From Mesorhizobium sp. WSM4904 (GTDB lineage: Bacteria > Pseudomonadota > Alphaproteobacteria > Rhizobiales > Rhizobiaceae), in assembly GCF_029674545.1 (NCBI RefSeq), contig NZ_CP121354.1:2241001-2305000 (forward strand): a stretch of 64,000 bases of DNA, in the 5' to 3' direction. Within the stretch, counting starts at the first letter, position 1; the number at the start of each line of letters is the position of its first letter. Positions 34,501-43,456 of the stretch are shown piece by piece. Made by a program: the position numbers and the translations under genes. The notes below the pieces were generated by a model. It did no database searches and had not been told where the DNA came from. It saw only the letters and a program-made list of their open reading frames with translations.

Positions 34501-35772
34501 ATGAGCATGCTTTCAATCCACCGGCGCGCAGCGCTCGGCCTGATCGGCGGCCTCGCCGCCGCCTGCGCCGGCATTTTGACGACGGCGCCGGCCCGAGCCG
34601 ACAGCACCGTGACGCTGTGGAGCTGGCGTACCGAAGACGAGGCCGCGATGCGCCGCATCTTCGATGCCTTCGAGAAGAACAATCCGGGCATCAAGGTCGA
34701 TATCCAGTTCACGCCAGATGCCGACTACCAGAACCGCTTGAGCACGGCGCTGCGCGGCGGCCGCGGGCCCGACATTGCGCAGCTCAAGGCCTATGGCGAA
34801 TTGCAGCCCTTCATCGAGGGCGGCTATCTCGACGCGCTCGACGACAGCGTGGCGGAATTGAAGAACATGCCGGACGCGGCCCTTGGCGGCGTGCGCGGCC
34901 GCGCCGACGGCAAGCTCTACGGCGTGCCCTATTCGGTGCCGATGATGGGAGTCTTCTACAATGAGGATATCTTCTCGGCGCAAGGAATCGAAATCCCGAA
35001 AACCTACAAGGAGTTCGTCGCCACCTGCGACAAGCTCAAGGCAGCGGGTATCACGCCGATCGCCAATGGCGGCGCCAACGGCTCGGCCTGGGAGCTGGAG
35101 ATCGGCGTCGGCGTCATCGGCCCGACCCTTTACGGTCCCGGTTTCTATGACGAGATGATGAGCGGCAAGGCGACCTTCGAGGATCCGCGCTATGTCGCCG
35201 CGCTGAAGCGCTTCGCCGAGCTGAAGCCGTATTATTCCGACGGCTTTGCCGGCATCGACTACACGACCGCGACGCAGCAGTTCATCGGCGGCAAGGCGGC
35301 GATGTTCTTCGGTGGCTCGTTCGAGAACGGCAGCTTCAAATCGCAGAACCCCAAGCTGAAATTCTCGATCTTCCCGTTCCCGGCCGACGACGCCTCGACC
35401 AAGCTCTACACCTCGGCCTTCTCGGACGGTTCCTATGGCCTGGTCTCGGAAAGCCAGAACAAGGAAGCGGCGACCAAGGTGCTGAACTTCATGGCCTCGG
35501 CCGAGTTCGCGCAGCTGTTCGCGGATGAGTTGGGCTGGCCGCCGGCCCGTAGCGACGTCACCGTCAAGGATCCGGTGCTTTCCAAGATGATGGAGATGTC
35601 GAAGAACTCGACGCCCTATCTCACGCTGGTCGGCTTCCGCTGGCAGACGCCGACCGCGTCCTCGGTGCTGCAGTCGGAGATCATCGACATGGTCGAAGGC
35701 AATGTCGCGCCGGAGAAGCTGGCAGCCGACATGCAGGCCGCCGTCAGCACCTGGTTCAAGCCCAAGCAGTGA
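34501..35772 (+). CDS. Carbohydrate ABC transporter substrate-binding protein (family 1)
   Basis: A 423-aa periplasmic binding protein. The signal at residues 1-33 includes HRRAALGLIGGLAAACAG and APARA, compatible with Tat or Sec export. The mature part begins DSTVTLWSWRTEDEAAMRR, the usual MalE-family start, with YNEDIFSAQGIEIPKTYKEF in the hinge region. GGGAGA precedes the ATG. First gene of a seven-gene operon to 40.9 kb. The deacetylase-like and kinase genes downstream suggest an N-acylated sugar ligand; that is inference. Confidence 0.92.
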   Translation: MSMLSIHRRAALGLIGGLAAACAGILTTAPARADSTVTLWSWRTEDEAAMRRIFDAFEKNNPGIKVDIQFTPDADYQNRLSTALRGGRGPDIAQLKAYGELQPFIEGGYLDALDDSVAELKNMPDAALGGVRGRADGKLYGVPYSVPMMGVFYNEDIFSAQGIEIPKTYKEFVATCDKLKAAGITPIANGGANGSAWELEIGVGVIGPTLYGPGFYDEMMSGKATFEDPRYVAALKRFAELKPYYSDGFAGIDYTTATQQFIGGKAAMFFGGSFENGSFKSQNPKLKFSIFPFPADDASTKLYTSAFSDGSYGLVSESQNKEAATKVLNFMASAEFAQLFADELGWPPARSDVTVKDPVLSKMMEMSKNSTPYLTLVGFRWQTPTASSVLQSEIIDMVEGNVAPEKLAADMQAAVSTWFKPKQ

Positions 35773-35805
35773 GGAGCGCCGCCGGCCGCTCTACTCGGAA
35801 AGATG

Positions 35806-35856
35806 GAGCATGACGTCGTCCGAAAACCGCTTCACACTTTTCGGCATCACGCTCAA
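35806..35856. repeat. Short palindromic repeat between binding-protein and permease genes
   Basis: GAGCATGACGTCGTCCGAAA and TTTTCGGCATCACGCTC enclose ACCGCTTCACAC, the rhizobial 'CCGAAAACCG-N-CACTTTTCGG' hairpin. Its place after the binding-protein gene suits mRNA stabilisation of that part. Confidence 0.8.
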
Positions 35857-35889
35857 GGCGGCCGGCATCTCCACCCGATCGAGCAGCGC

Positions 35890-36822
35890 ATGACCAGACT
35901 TCGCCACATGACCAGCCTCCAGCGCACGCAGCAGCGCATGGCCGTGCTGTTCATCCTGCCGGCTTTGGCCGTCTACGGGCTGTTCGTGCTCTATCCGCTG
36001 CTGATGTCGCTGTGGGGCAGCTTCTTCGCCTGGAAGGGGCTGCGCATGCAGGAGTTCGCCGGGCTGGCGAACTTTACGCGCCTGTTCATTTTCCCAAGCG
36101 GCGCTCGGCTCTACGGCGCGCTCTGGCACAACGTCGCCTGGTTCTTCGGCATCATGCTGCTGCAGAACGGGCTTGGCCTTCTGTTCGCCTGGCTGCTCTT
36201 CCTGCGCGACAGGGGAGCCGCCTTCTTCCAGTCGGTGTTCTTCTTCCCGGCGGTGCTCAGTCCCGTCATCGTCGGCGCGCTGTGGCGGCTGCTCCTGGCG
36301 CCGGGCGGCATTGCCGAATGGGCGCTCAACGGTCTCGGCCTGCATCAGGGCAGCCTGACGGTGCTCGGCAACAGCCACACCGCTTTGGCCATGCTGATCG
36401 CCGTCGATGCCTGGAACTGGATGGGTCTGCCGGTGCTGATCTACACGGCTGGCCTCAGACAAATCTCCGGCCAGATCTTCGAGGCGGCAAAGCTCGACGG
36501 CGCCGGCAATGCACGCATGCTGTTCTCGATCGCGCTGCCGCTGTTGATGCCGGCGCTCGGGACGCTGACGACGCTCTCCTTCATCAACACCTTCAACCAG
36601 TTCGACATCGTCTATGTGATGCAGGGCGTACAGGGCAATCCGAGCTATTCGACGGACACGCTGGTGACCTACTTCTACCGGCTGGCCTTCGGCGCCGAGG
36701 GCGCTGTCGGCATCACGGATATCGGGCTCGCGCTGGCACTCGGCACCATGCTTTTCCTCGTGCTCAGCATCGGCACGCTTCTGATGCTGCGCTTCTTCGA
36801 CAAACGGACGGTGCAACTATGA
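35890..36822 (+). CDS. Carbohydrate ABC transporter permease, MalF-like
   Basis: A 310-aa permease with six hydrophobic segments and EAA loop QIFEAAKLDGAGNARMLFSI. The start is placed at ATG 35890; ATG 35908 is also possible, and neither has a strong ribosome site. The frame upstream lies in the palindromic repeat. It overlaps the next permease gene by 4 bp. Confidence 0.92.
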   Translation: MTRLRHMTSLQRTQQRMAVLFILPALAVYGLFVLYPLLMSLWGSFFAWKGLRMQEFAGLANFTRLFIFPSGARLYGALWHNVAWFFGIMLLQNGLGLLFAWLLFLRDRGAAFFQSVFFFPAVLSPVIVGALWRLLLAPGGIAEWALNGLGLHQGSLTVLGNSHTALAMLIAVDAWNWMGLPVLIYTAGLRQISGQIFEAAKLDGAGNARMLFSIALPLLMPALGTLTTLSFINTFNQFDIVYVMQGVQGNPSYSTDTLVTYFYRLAFGAEGAVGITDIGLALALGTMLFLVLSIGTLLMLRFFDKRTVQL

Positions 36823-37694
36823 GCGCGCCGTCTCTTCAGCGAGGATTGGCCCTCCAGCAACGACTGGCCATCCCACAAAGACTGGCGCGGCTGCCCGGCT
36901 GGACCATACTGCTGGGCTGGACGTCGGCGGTGCTCTTGCCGCTCTACATCCTGATAGTCTCCTGCTTCAAGACGACGGCGGAAATCTACGACAACCGGCT
37001 CGGCCTGCCGCAGAGCTGGGCCTTCGACAATTTCGTCCGCGCCTGGACCCGCGCCGATCTCGGCCACAATTTCATCAACAGCCTGATCGTCACCGGCGGC
37101 GCGGTGATCCTCACCATCGTCGTGTCGGCGATGGCCGCCTATCCGCTCAGCCGCTACAGCCTCGGCTGGAACGCCATCATGCTCGGCCTCTTTCTCTCCG
37201 GCATCATGCTGCCGATCAGGCTCGCGTCGGTGGAGCTGTTCACGCTGATGCGCAGCCTCGGCCTGCTCGACTCCCTTACAGGATTGATCCTGGTCTATTC
37301 GGCGATCCGCATTCCGTTCGCCGTCTTCATCTTCGCCAATTTCATGCGCGTGCTGCCGTCCGAGCTCGACGAGGCAGCACGCATGGACGGCGCCGGCGAG
37401 ACACGCATCCTGTTCCAGATCGTGCTGCCGATGGTGAAACCGGCTGTGTCGATCGTCGCCATCTTCACGGCGATCGCGGTGTGGAACGATTTCTTCTTCC
37501 CGCTGATCTTCATCTTCGACGACCGCTACAAGACGGTGCCGCTGGCAATCAGCGTCTTCGTCGGGCAGTTCCGCACCGACTGGGGCCTGGTGTTCGCTTC
37601 GCTGGCGATCTCCATGGCGCCGATCCTGATCATGTATTGTTTGCTGGCGCGCCAGATTCGTGAGGGCGTCGGCGCCGGGGGAGGCATGAAATGA
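36819..37694 (+). CDS. Carbohydrate ABC transporter permease, MalG-like
   Basis: A 291-aa permease with six hydrophobic segments and EAA loop ELDEAARMDGAGETRILFQI. Its ATG overlaps the previous stop (ATGA), and its own stop overlaps the deacetylase-like gene in the same way. Confidence 0.93.
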   Translation: MSAPSLQRGLALQQRLAIPQRLARLPGWTILLGWTSAVLLPLYILIVSCFKTTAEIYDNRLGLPQSWAFDNFVRAWTRADLGHNFINSLIVTGGAVILTIVVSAMAAYPLSRYSLGWNAIMLGLFLSGIMLPIRLASVELFTLMRSLGLLDSLTGLILVYSAIRIPFAVFIFANFMRVLPSELDEAARMDGAGETRILFQIVLPMVKPAVSIVAIFTAIAVWNDFFFPLIFIFDDRYKTVPLAISVFVGQFRTDWGLVFASLAISMAPILIMYCLLARQIREGVGAGGGMK

Positions 37695-38431
37695 TCGAGG
37701 ACAAGGTCTATGCCGCGCGCTCGATCCTGGTCGTCGGGGCGCATGCCTTCGACGCCGAGGTGATCGCCGGACCCCTGGCAGCAGCCGCCGCCAAGGGCGG
37801 CGCCCAGGTTACCTTCCTGCATCTCTCGATGGGCGAGCAGGGTCACCCTTGCCTGATCCCGGAGCACTATTCGGCGCAGAAGGAGGACGAGGCGGCGAAG
37901 GCAGCGGCGCGGCTCGGCGTCGAGATGCGCAATATGAAGCTGCGCGACGCCTTCCTGCCCAACGACAACGCGACCGCCCTGCAGGTCTGCGACGTCATCC
38001 GTGAGCTACAGCCGGAGATCGTCATAACCCACTGGCACGGGAGCTGGCACAAGGACCACCGCGCCGCGGCGCACCTCACCCAGACCGGCATCTTCTTTGC
38101 CGCCTTGCCGACGCTGAAGCGCGCCCGTCCGGCACATACGCCGCAGCTCCTGCTCTTTGGCGAGAACTGGGAGGACGACGAAGGTTTTCGCCCTGAGCAT
38201 CTCGTCGACGTCAGCGCCGGTTTCGACGCCTGGCACGAGGCTGTGATGGAATACGAGCTGGCGCGAGGACTGAGCAGCTTCCCCTATGTCGATTATTACA
38301 GCGCGCTCTACCGGCTGCGCGGCTGCCTGCGCGGCACGCGCCACGCGCAGGCTTTCGCGGCCGCCTCGCATTCCTGGAATGCCGGCAGCGGGCTGTTCGC
38401 GCCGTCCGCCGATCGGAGGCGCGACACATGA
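37691..38431 (+). CDS. PIG-L/LmbE-family deacetylase homologue with altered active-site motif
   Basis: A 246-aa LmbE/PIG-L protein. This family removes N-acetyl groups from GlcNAc derivatives using zinc bound by an AHPDD motif and a downstream histidine. Here the first motif reads VVGAHAFDAE (H18, A19, F20, D21): zinc ligands H18 and D21 remain, but the Asp that normally acts as general base is Phe. The second motif HGSWHKDHRAAAHL retains His and Asp residues. The fold is therefore clear, but catalysis may differ from ordinary deacetylases. It overlaps the permease and kinase genes by 4 bp each, so it belongs to the sugar operon. Confidence 0.87.
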   Translation: MIEDKVYAARSILVVGAHAFDAEVIAGPLAAAAAKGGAQVTFLHLSMGEQGHPCLIPEHYSAQKEDEAAKAAARLGVEMRNMKLRDAFLPNDNATALQVCDVIRELQPEIVITHWHGSWHKDHRAAAHLTQTGIFFAALPTLKRARPAHTPQLLLFGENWEDDEGFRPEHLVDVSAGFDAWHEAVMEYELARGLSSFPYVDYYSALYRLRGCLRGTRHAQAFAAASHSWNAGSGLFAPSADRRRDT

Positions 38432-39300
38432 CGCGGGTGCTGGCCATCGATCTCGGCGGCACCAATCTGCGGGCCGCGGTCCATACCGGCGATACCGGCG
38501 CCCTTGCGCCACAGGTTCGCGAGCCGGCGCCGGACAACCTCGACGCGTTCGTCGCGCGTGTCCGCGCGCTGACAAATGCCGACGGTGTCGACGCGCTCGG
38601 ACTTGCCGTGCCGGGGCTGGTCGACGGCACAGTCTGTCGCTGGATCCCGAACCTGCCCTGGCTGGACGGCGTCGACATCGCGGCGGTGTTTCCCGACATA
38701 GGCGTGGCGGTCGGCAACGATGCTCAGATCGCGCTGCTCGCGGAGGCTGCCGAAGGCGCTGCCAAGGGCATGTCGGACGCGATCCTGCTCGCGATCGGCA
38801 CCGGCATCGGCTCGGCGGTTCTGGCCAACGGCCGCATCGTCGCCGGTGCGCATGGCGGCGCCTGCTCGTTCGGCTGGGCCTGCGCCGACGTCGAGGATCA
38901 AGGCGATAAACGCAACGGCTGGCTGGAGCGTGCCGCCTCGGGCCGCGCGCTCGATGCGCTGTCCACGCGGATCGGGCTCGCCGATGGCAGCCGGCTGATC
39001 GAAGCCGCACGGGCCGGGCAATCCACCGCGCTTGCCCTCGTCGAGGAAGCGGCGCGACCACTGGGCACAGCGCTTGCCGGCGCGGTAGGACTGCTCGATC
39101 CGGGTGTCATTTTGGTCTCGGGCGGCCTGGCCGATGCGCTGGATGTGATTGCGCCGCCGCTGCTTGCGGCGCTTCGGCGTCAGCTGCCGGCGCATCTGCG
39201 CGATATCGAATTGAGGCCCGGCACCTTCGGTCCGCGCGCGGGGTTGGTTGGTGCTGCGCTTGCCGGGCAGGCGGGCAGCGGGTGGAGACAAATCCGATGA
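38428..39300 (+). CDS. ROK/ASKHA-family sugar kinase without the ROK zinc motif
   Basis: A 290-aa sugar kinase. The phosphate motif is LAIDLGGTNLRAAV, the catalytic aspartate is D98 in VAVGNDAQIALL, and the adenosine-side motif is LLAIGTGIGSAVLANG. The region where ROK kinases carry GEIGH and CxCGxxGC reads AGAHGGACSFGWACADV, without the normal zinc cluster. It probably phosphorylates the imported sugar or its deacylated product. ATGA overlaps at both ends tie it to the deacetylase-like and GntR genes. Confidence 0.85.
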   Translation: MTRVLAIDLGGTNLRAAVHTGDTGALAPQVREPAPDNLDAFVARVRALTNADGVDALGLAVPGLVDGTVCRWIPNLPWLDGVDIAAVFPDIGVAVGNDAQIALLAEAAEGAAKGMSDAILLAIGTGIGSAVLANGRIVAGAHGGACSFGWACADVEDQGDKRNGWLERAASGRALDALSTRIGLADGSRLIEAARAGQSTALALVEEAARPLGTALAGAVGLLDPGVILVSGGLADALDVIAPPLLAALRRQLPAHLRDIELRPGTFGPRAGLVGAALAGQAGSGWRQIR

Positions 39301-40061
39301 GCGAAGCGAGCTTTCAACAGCCGGACCGCAGGCGGCCGGAGCCGCTCTGGTATCAGGTCGAGGAAGCGATCCGCGCCATCGTCAAGAGCGGCGAATGGGC
39401 GACAGGCGACCAGATCCCGGCGGAAGACCGGCTCTGCGCCCTGTTCGGCGTCAGCCGCATCACGCTGCGCCACGCGCTGCGCAACCTGGAGGAAAGCGGA
39501 CTGCTTCGGCGCGAGCACGGCCGGGGCACCTTCGTGCGTTCCGCCACGCTGGTGGCAGGCACGCGCGAACTGACCTCCTTCACCCAGGAAATGGGCAATA
39601 TCGGCGTGGTCGCCGGCTCGCGTTTGCTCGATTGCAGCCTGACGACAGCCAATCCCGCCGCGGCCGGCGCGCTCGAGATCGAGGAGGACGATCCGGTGGT
39701 GCGGATCAGGCGGCTCAGGCTCGGCAACAACGAGCCGATCGGCATCCAGACGGCGCAACTGGCAGCGGTGCGTGTGCCGGGCTTCCTCGATGCCGGCCTG
39801 CTCAAGGGCTCGCTCTATGAGGCGCTGGAACGCCAGTACGGCATCGTGCCGGTCGAGGCGCGCGAGAATTACCGCGTCGGCGCGGTCAGCGCGGCCGACG
39901 CCGAACTGCTGGATCTGCCGGCGGGAAGTCCCGCCTTCGTGGTCGAGCGCATCACCATGGACGAGCGCGGCCCGTTCGAATTCACCGTCTCCGTCATGCG
40001 CGGCGACCGCTACGAAATTCGCTCGACGCTGCGCGCCGGCCGCCCAAGCACCAGAAGCTGA
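39297..40061 (+). CDS. GntR-family (HutC subfamily) transcriptional regulator
   Basis: A 254-aa regulator with an N-terminal winged helix (PAEDRLCALFGVSRITLRHALRNLEESGLL) and a C-terminal UTRA ligand domain (TRELTSFTQEM, VRIRRLRLGNNEPI, ITMDERGPFEFTVS). HutC-type members such as NagR respond to sugar phosphates. Being inside the transport operon, it is likely autoregulatory; the palindrome at 34409 is a candidate operator. Confidence 0.92.
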   Translation: MSEASFQQPDRRRPEPLWYQVEEAIRAIVKSGEWATGDQIPAEDRLCALFGVSRITLRHALRNLEESGLLRREHGRGTFVRSATLVAGTRELTSFTQEMGNIGVVAGSRLLDCSLTTANPAAAGALEIEEDDPVVRIRRLRLGNNEPIGIQTAQLAAVRVPGFLDAGLLKGSLYEALERQYGIVPVEARENYRVGAVSAADAELLDLPAGSPAFVVERITMDERGPFEFTVSVMRGDRYEIRSTLRAGRPSTRS

Positions 40062-40081
40062 CACGATAACAGGAGTACAAA

Positions 40082-40873
40082 GTGTCCGATCTCTACATTC
40101 CACGTCTCGTCGCCCTCATCGAACAGGCTTCGAAGGCCAATTCGGAAGCCTTCGGCCAGGTGGCGAGCCGCTTCGCCGACACGCTTCAGAATGGCGGGCT
40201 GATCCATCTCTACGGTTCGGGCCATTCGGTGCTGCCGGCACAAGAGATGTTCCCGCGCTATGGCAGCTATGTCGGCTTCAACCCGCTCACCGATCCGCGC
40301 GTGATGTGGCACAACGTGCTCGGCGCCGGCGGCGTGCGCGAGCTTCTGTGGCTGGAGCGGACCGAAAAATACGCTGAGAAGTTCCTCGACCACCAACCGC
40401 TGAACAAGGGCGATTCCATCATCATCTTCGGCCATAGCGGCCGCAATTCCTCCGGCATCGACACCGCGCTCTATGCCAAGAAGCGCGGCATCTTCGTCGT
40501 CGCGGTCACCAGCAAGAACAATCTCGACAAGCCGGCCACCCATTCATCCGGCAAGCGGCTTGCGGACGCCGCCGACCTCGTCATCGACACCTGCTCGCCG
40601 ATCGAGGACGCAGTGGTGCCGATCGAAGGCTGGAGCCGGCCGGTGTCGGGTTCATCGACAGTGCTGGCGATGATCATGGCGCACGAGCTGCTGGCGCGCA
40701 CGGCCGAGCAATTGTCGAAGCGCGGCATCGAACTGCCGGTCTTCGCTTCGCCGACGATTGCCGGTGTCACGCTGCACGACACCGACGTCATCTACGGCGT
40801 CTACCGCGAGCGCATGATCGATGCTCAGAAGAAGCACCTGCCGACCTTCCAGGCGACGATGCGCGGAGAATAG
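40082..40873 (+). CDS. SIS-domain sugar isomerase-like protein (UPF0309 type)
   Basis: A 263-aa protein with a single SIS fold: IHLYGSGHSVLPAQEMFPRYG near residues 41-61, and DSIIIFGHSGRNSSGIDTAL with the phosphosugar serines near 120. The start is GTG 40082 with CAGGAG upstream. SIS proteins isomerise or bind phosphosugars. As last gene of the operon it may act on the product of the ROK-like kinase. Confidence 0.88.
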   Translation: MSDLYIPRLVALIEQASKANSEAFGQVASRFADTLQNGGLIHLYGSGHSVLPAQEMFPRYGSYVGFNPLTDPRVMWHNVLGAGGVRELLWLERTEKYAEKFLDHQPLNKGDSIIIFGHSGRNSSGIDTALYAKKRGIFVVAVTSKNNLDKPATHSSGKRLADAADLVIDTCSPIEDAVVPIEGWSRPVSGSSTVLAMIMAHELLARTAEQLSKRGIELPVFASPTIAGVTLHDTDVIYGVYRERMIDAQKKHLPTFQATMRGE

Positions 40874-40915
40874 ATGGGTGGCTCGGGAGGCGTGCCCCTG
40901 GCGCCTGCCGAGCTG

Positions 40916-41104
40916 TCAGATGTTGCGCTGGAGATTTCCCCACGCCGAGTGCTTGGGAGGCACATCGTTCTCATCCGGATTGGGGACAGGCTCCTCGTCC
41001 GGCAGCCGCTCCGGATCCGGTTCGCGCATCGGCTTCGGGTCGGGAAAAGGCGGCGGCGTGGGCACGGGCGTGGGCGTAGGATCGGGATTGGGGATAATGG
41101 CCAT
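40916..41104 (-). CDS. Small proline-rich hypothetical protein
   Basis: A 62-residue protein of low complexity, with repeated P-x-P and PDP units (MAIIPNPDPTPTPVPTPPP), then an acidic DEEPVPNPDEND stretch. GAGGGAAC precedes the ATG. Proteins with this look are common in rhizobia as far as I recall; the function is unknown. Bias in composition makes the call less certain, though the opposite strand shows no better gene. Confidence 0.6.
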   Translation of the reverse strand: MAIIPNPDPTPTPVPTPPPFPDPKPMREPDPERLPDEEPVPNPDENDVPPKHSAWGNLQRNI

Positions 41105-41419
41105 GCTGTGGGTTCCCTCGTTGCGCTGGCGGGTCGTCGGCGTGACGCGGTTTCCGGCAACCGGATATCTGCCCGACCAGAACATGACGGATTGATCGCA
41201 GCGGCCCCGGCGCCGATCGAGCGCCCGAGGGGCGGCTGACGCTGGCAGAACGGTCAGGGCCGCGGATGGTTCCAAGGCGAGCCTGCCGCATTCCGGCGGC
41301 GGCGGACGCGAATGCCGATCAAATGATTCCTGTAACCCGTTTCGGCTCTTGCCGGTGTCGCGTAGCGCATTAGTTCCGTTGCGGGGCGGGTGGTCAAACT
41401 GCCGACATAGGAGGCGGCC
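41105..41419. other. Intergenic stretch, no gene seen
   Basis: The 315 bp between the proline-rich gene and the 144-aa hypothetical should hold promoters for both divergent genes. I see no convincing operator, RNA or repeat. Confidence 0.5.
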
Positions 41420-41854
41420 TTGAAGTACCAAACCGTTGATCAACTCAATGCCGTTGCCGACGTTAATGCTGAAGCAGCGGTTCTTCTTGCCAGTCGAGGC
41501 CAGCGCCTCGAACGCTGGGCGCAACTTCTCGAGCAGGACCCTGGCCGGCGCCTGACCGCGCTTGCGGGTACTGAATACGCGACCCCCGACGTGCGCGAAA
41601 GGATGCGTGCGGCCGGATCGCCGATCACTGTCGCTTTCGAAGACCCGATCTTTCGTGCGCAAGGCTTGCACGACGACAGTTACGGCGAAGCGAAGCGCTT
41701 CTTCGAGCTCAGCGACTGGCAGTTGCATGAGGTCGTCTGCCATTGCCATGTCGGCGCCAATCTGCCGGCCCGCTGGGCAGCGTCCCGCGTCCGCGCGGCG
41801 ATCTCTCCAGGCTCGGGCATTCTTGCCTGGCTGAGATCGGTGTTCATGCACTGA
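41420..41854 (+). CDS. Conserved-looking hypothetical protein
   Basis: A 144-aa soluble protein, apparently starting at TTG 41420 with GGAGGCGGCC upstream. The central segment RRLTALAGTEYATPDVRERM and the ending YGEAKRFFELSDWQLHEVVC, followed by HCHV, look like a rhizobial conserved family I cannot name. The CHCH cluster near residue 120 might bind a metal. A strong hairpin follows the stop codon, consistent with a single-gene unit. Confidence 0.7.
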   Translation: MKYQTVDQLNAVADVNAEAAVLLASRGQRLERWAQLLEQDPGRRLTALAGTEYATPDVRERMRAAGSPITVAFEDPIFRAQGLHDDSYGEAKRFFELSDWQLHEVVCHCHVGANLPARWAASRVRAAISPGSGILAWLRSVFMH

Positions 41855-41860
41855 GGCGAC

Positions 41861-41887
41861 TGCCGCGGTTCGCGGAACCGCGGCAGG
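41861..41887 (+). terminator. Perfect 12-bp-arm hairpin after the hypothetical gene
   Basis: CTGCCGCGGTTC and GAACCGCGGCAG pair around a GCG loop, 7 bp after the stop codon at 41854. No run of T follows, so termination may be weak or Rho-assisted. Confidence 0.6.
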
Positions 41888-42018
41888 TTCAATACCGGAC
41901 TTTGCCGGAGGCGAGGGGAGTTTCAGCTCTCTCCGCCGGCCGGCAAGGTTAGACCTGGGCAGCCTCGCGAGGGCACTTCAGCGTTCGGCAGAATCGCCGA
42001 GGTGCTCCGGTAGCCCGC

Positions 42019-42068
42019 GTTACGCACTTCCGGACGGAAAACCGCTATACTTTTCCTGGAACTGCTCC
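42019..42068. repeat. Short palindromic repeat downstream of nuoD
   Basis: CGCACTTCCGGACGG and CCTGGAACTGC flank AAAACCGCTATACTTTT. Same unit as at 13.98 and 43.35 kb; with the latter it brackets nuoD. Confidence 0.75.
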
Positions 42069-42093
42069 GGCTCCCTTTTCCGGACGGCTCCCG

Positions 42094-43284
42094 TCAGCGA
42101 TCGATCTCGCCGAACACGATGTCCAGCGAGCCTATGATGGCCGCGACGTCGGCGATCATGTGCCCGCGCGACAGATAATCCATCGCCTGGAGATGGGCGA
42201 AAGACGGCGCGCGTATCTTGCAGCGGTAGGGAACATTGCTGCCGTTCGAGACCAGATAGACGCCGAACTCCCCTTTGGGGGCTTCCACCGCGGCATAGAC
42301 CTCGCCGGCCGGCACGCGGTGCCCCTCGGTGTAGAGCTTGAAATGCTGGATCGTCGCTTCCATCGAGCGCTTCATCGTGGCGCGCGGCGGCGGCGTGATC
42401 TTCTGGTTGGGCGTGGCGACCGGCCCCGCGCCGTCGGGCATGCGCAGTTTTTCCAGGCATTGCCGCATGATCCGCACCGACTGCCGCATCTCCTCCATGC
42501 GCACGAGATAGCGGTCGTAGCAGTCGCCGTGCTTGCCGATGGGAATGTCGAAATCCATCTCGGGATAGCATTCATAAGGCTGCGCCTTGCGCAGATCCCA
42601 GGCGGCGCCCGAGCCGCGCAGCATGGGACCGGAGAAACCCCAGGCCCAGGCGTCATCGAGAGAGATGACACCGACATCCGCATTGCGCTGCTTGAAGATG
42701 CGATTGCCGGTGAGAAGGTCCTCGAGATTGTCGCAGACCTTCAGGAAAGGGTCACAGAAATCCCAGATGTCGTCGAGCAGTTGCTCGGGCAGATCCTGAT
42801 GCACCCCGCCGACCCTGAAATAGTTCGCATGCATGCGGGCACCGGAGGCGCGCTCGTAGAACACCATCAGCTTCTCGCGCTCGGCGAAGCCCCAGAGCGG
42901 CGGCGTCAGGGCGCCGATATCCATGGCCTGCGTGGTGACGTTGAGCAGATGCGAGAGCAGCCGGCCGATCTCGCAGAACAGGACGCGAATGAGCTGCCCG
43001 CGCCGGGGAACCGGCAATTCGAGCAGCCTCTCGGCGGCGAGGCAGAAGGCATGTTCCTGATTCATCGGCGCCACATAGTCGAGCCGGTCGAAATAGGGCA
43101 GGGCCTGCAGATAGTTCTTGTATTCGATCAACTTCTCGGTGCCGCGATGGAGCAGACCGATATGCGGATCGGCGCGGTCGACGATCTCGCCATCCAGTTC
43201 CAGCACCAGCCGGAGCACGCCATGCGCCGACGGGTGTTGCGGGCCGAAACTGAGGGTGAAGTTGCGAACTGCGGTTTCGGTCAC
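42094..43284 (-). CDS. nuoD: NuoD, 49-kDa subunit of NADH:quinone oxidoreductase (stand-alone copy)
   Basis: A 396-aa NuoD, one of the quinone-site subunits of complex I on the cytoplasmic side. It contains [55 protein letters not shown] and [12 protein letters not shown], all family hallmarks; length is normal. The start is GTG 43284 with GGAGGGG upstream. No other nuo gene flanks it: neighbours are a hypothetical protein and a secreted protein, and repeats lie on both sides. It is probably a second copy or paralogue of the subunit in the main nuo operon elsewhere. Confidence 0.95.
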   Translation of the reverse strand: MTETAVRNFTLSFGPQHPSAHGVLRLVLELDGEIVDRADPHIGLLHRGTEKLIEYKNYLQALPYFDRLDYVAPMNQEHAFCLAAERLLELPVPRRGQLIRVLFCEIGRLLSHLLNVTTQAMDIGALTPPLWGFAEREKLMVFYERASGARMHANYFRVGGVHQDLPEQLLDDIWDFCDPFLKVCDNLEDLLTGNRIFKQRNADVGVISLDDAWAWGFSGPMLRGSGAAWDLRKAQPYECYPEMDFDIPIGKHGDCYDRYLVRMEEMRQSVRIMRQCLEKLRMPDGAGPVATPNQKITPPPRATMKRSMEATIQHFKLYTEGHRVPAGEVYAAVEAPKGEFGVYLVSNGSNVPYRCKIRAPSFAHLQAMDYLSRGHMIADVAAIIGSLDIVFGEIDR

Positions 43285-43342
43285 GGTGACCCCTCCGCGG
43301 AAGCTGTTTCGTTTCGGCCGGTGCAGTCCGATCAACCGCGCC

Positions 43343-43446
43343 AGAGCAATTCCAGAAAAACTGCACAGCCGTTTTCCGTCCGGAATTGCGTATAGACAAA
43401 CACGTGGAGCGGGTCGGCGATCCTATCGAACGCTGAACCGCTCTAG
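43343..43446. repeat. Two-part palindromic repeat upstream of nuoD
   Basis: AGAGCAATTCCAGAAAAAC and GTCCGGAATTGC enclose GCCGTTTTCC; the unit ends with GAACGCTGAACCGCTCTA. It matches the repeat next to fnrN at 17.9 kb. Confidence 0.75.
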
Positions 43447-43456
43447 GCAGCGCCGA

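Noticed and set aside
40874..41239. 121-aa Arg/Gly-rich plus-strand frame after the SIS gene
   Set aside because: Antisense of the proline-rich small gene; GRG and RRR runs are the complement of proline codons.
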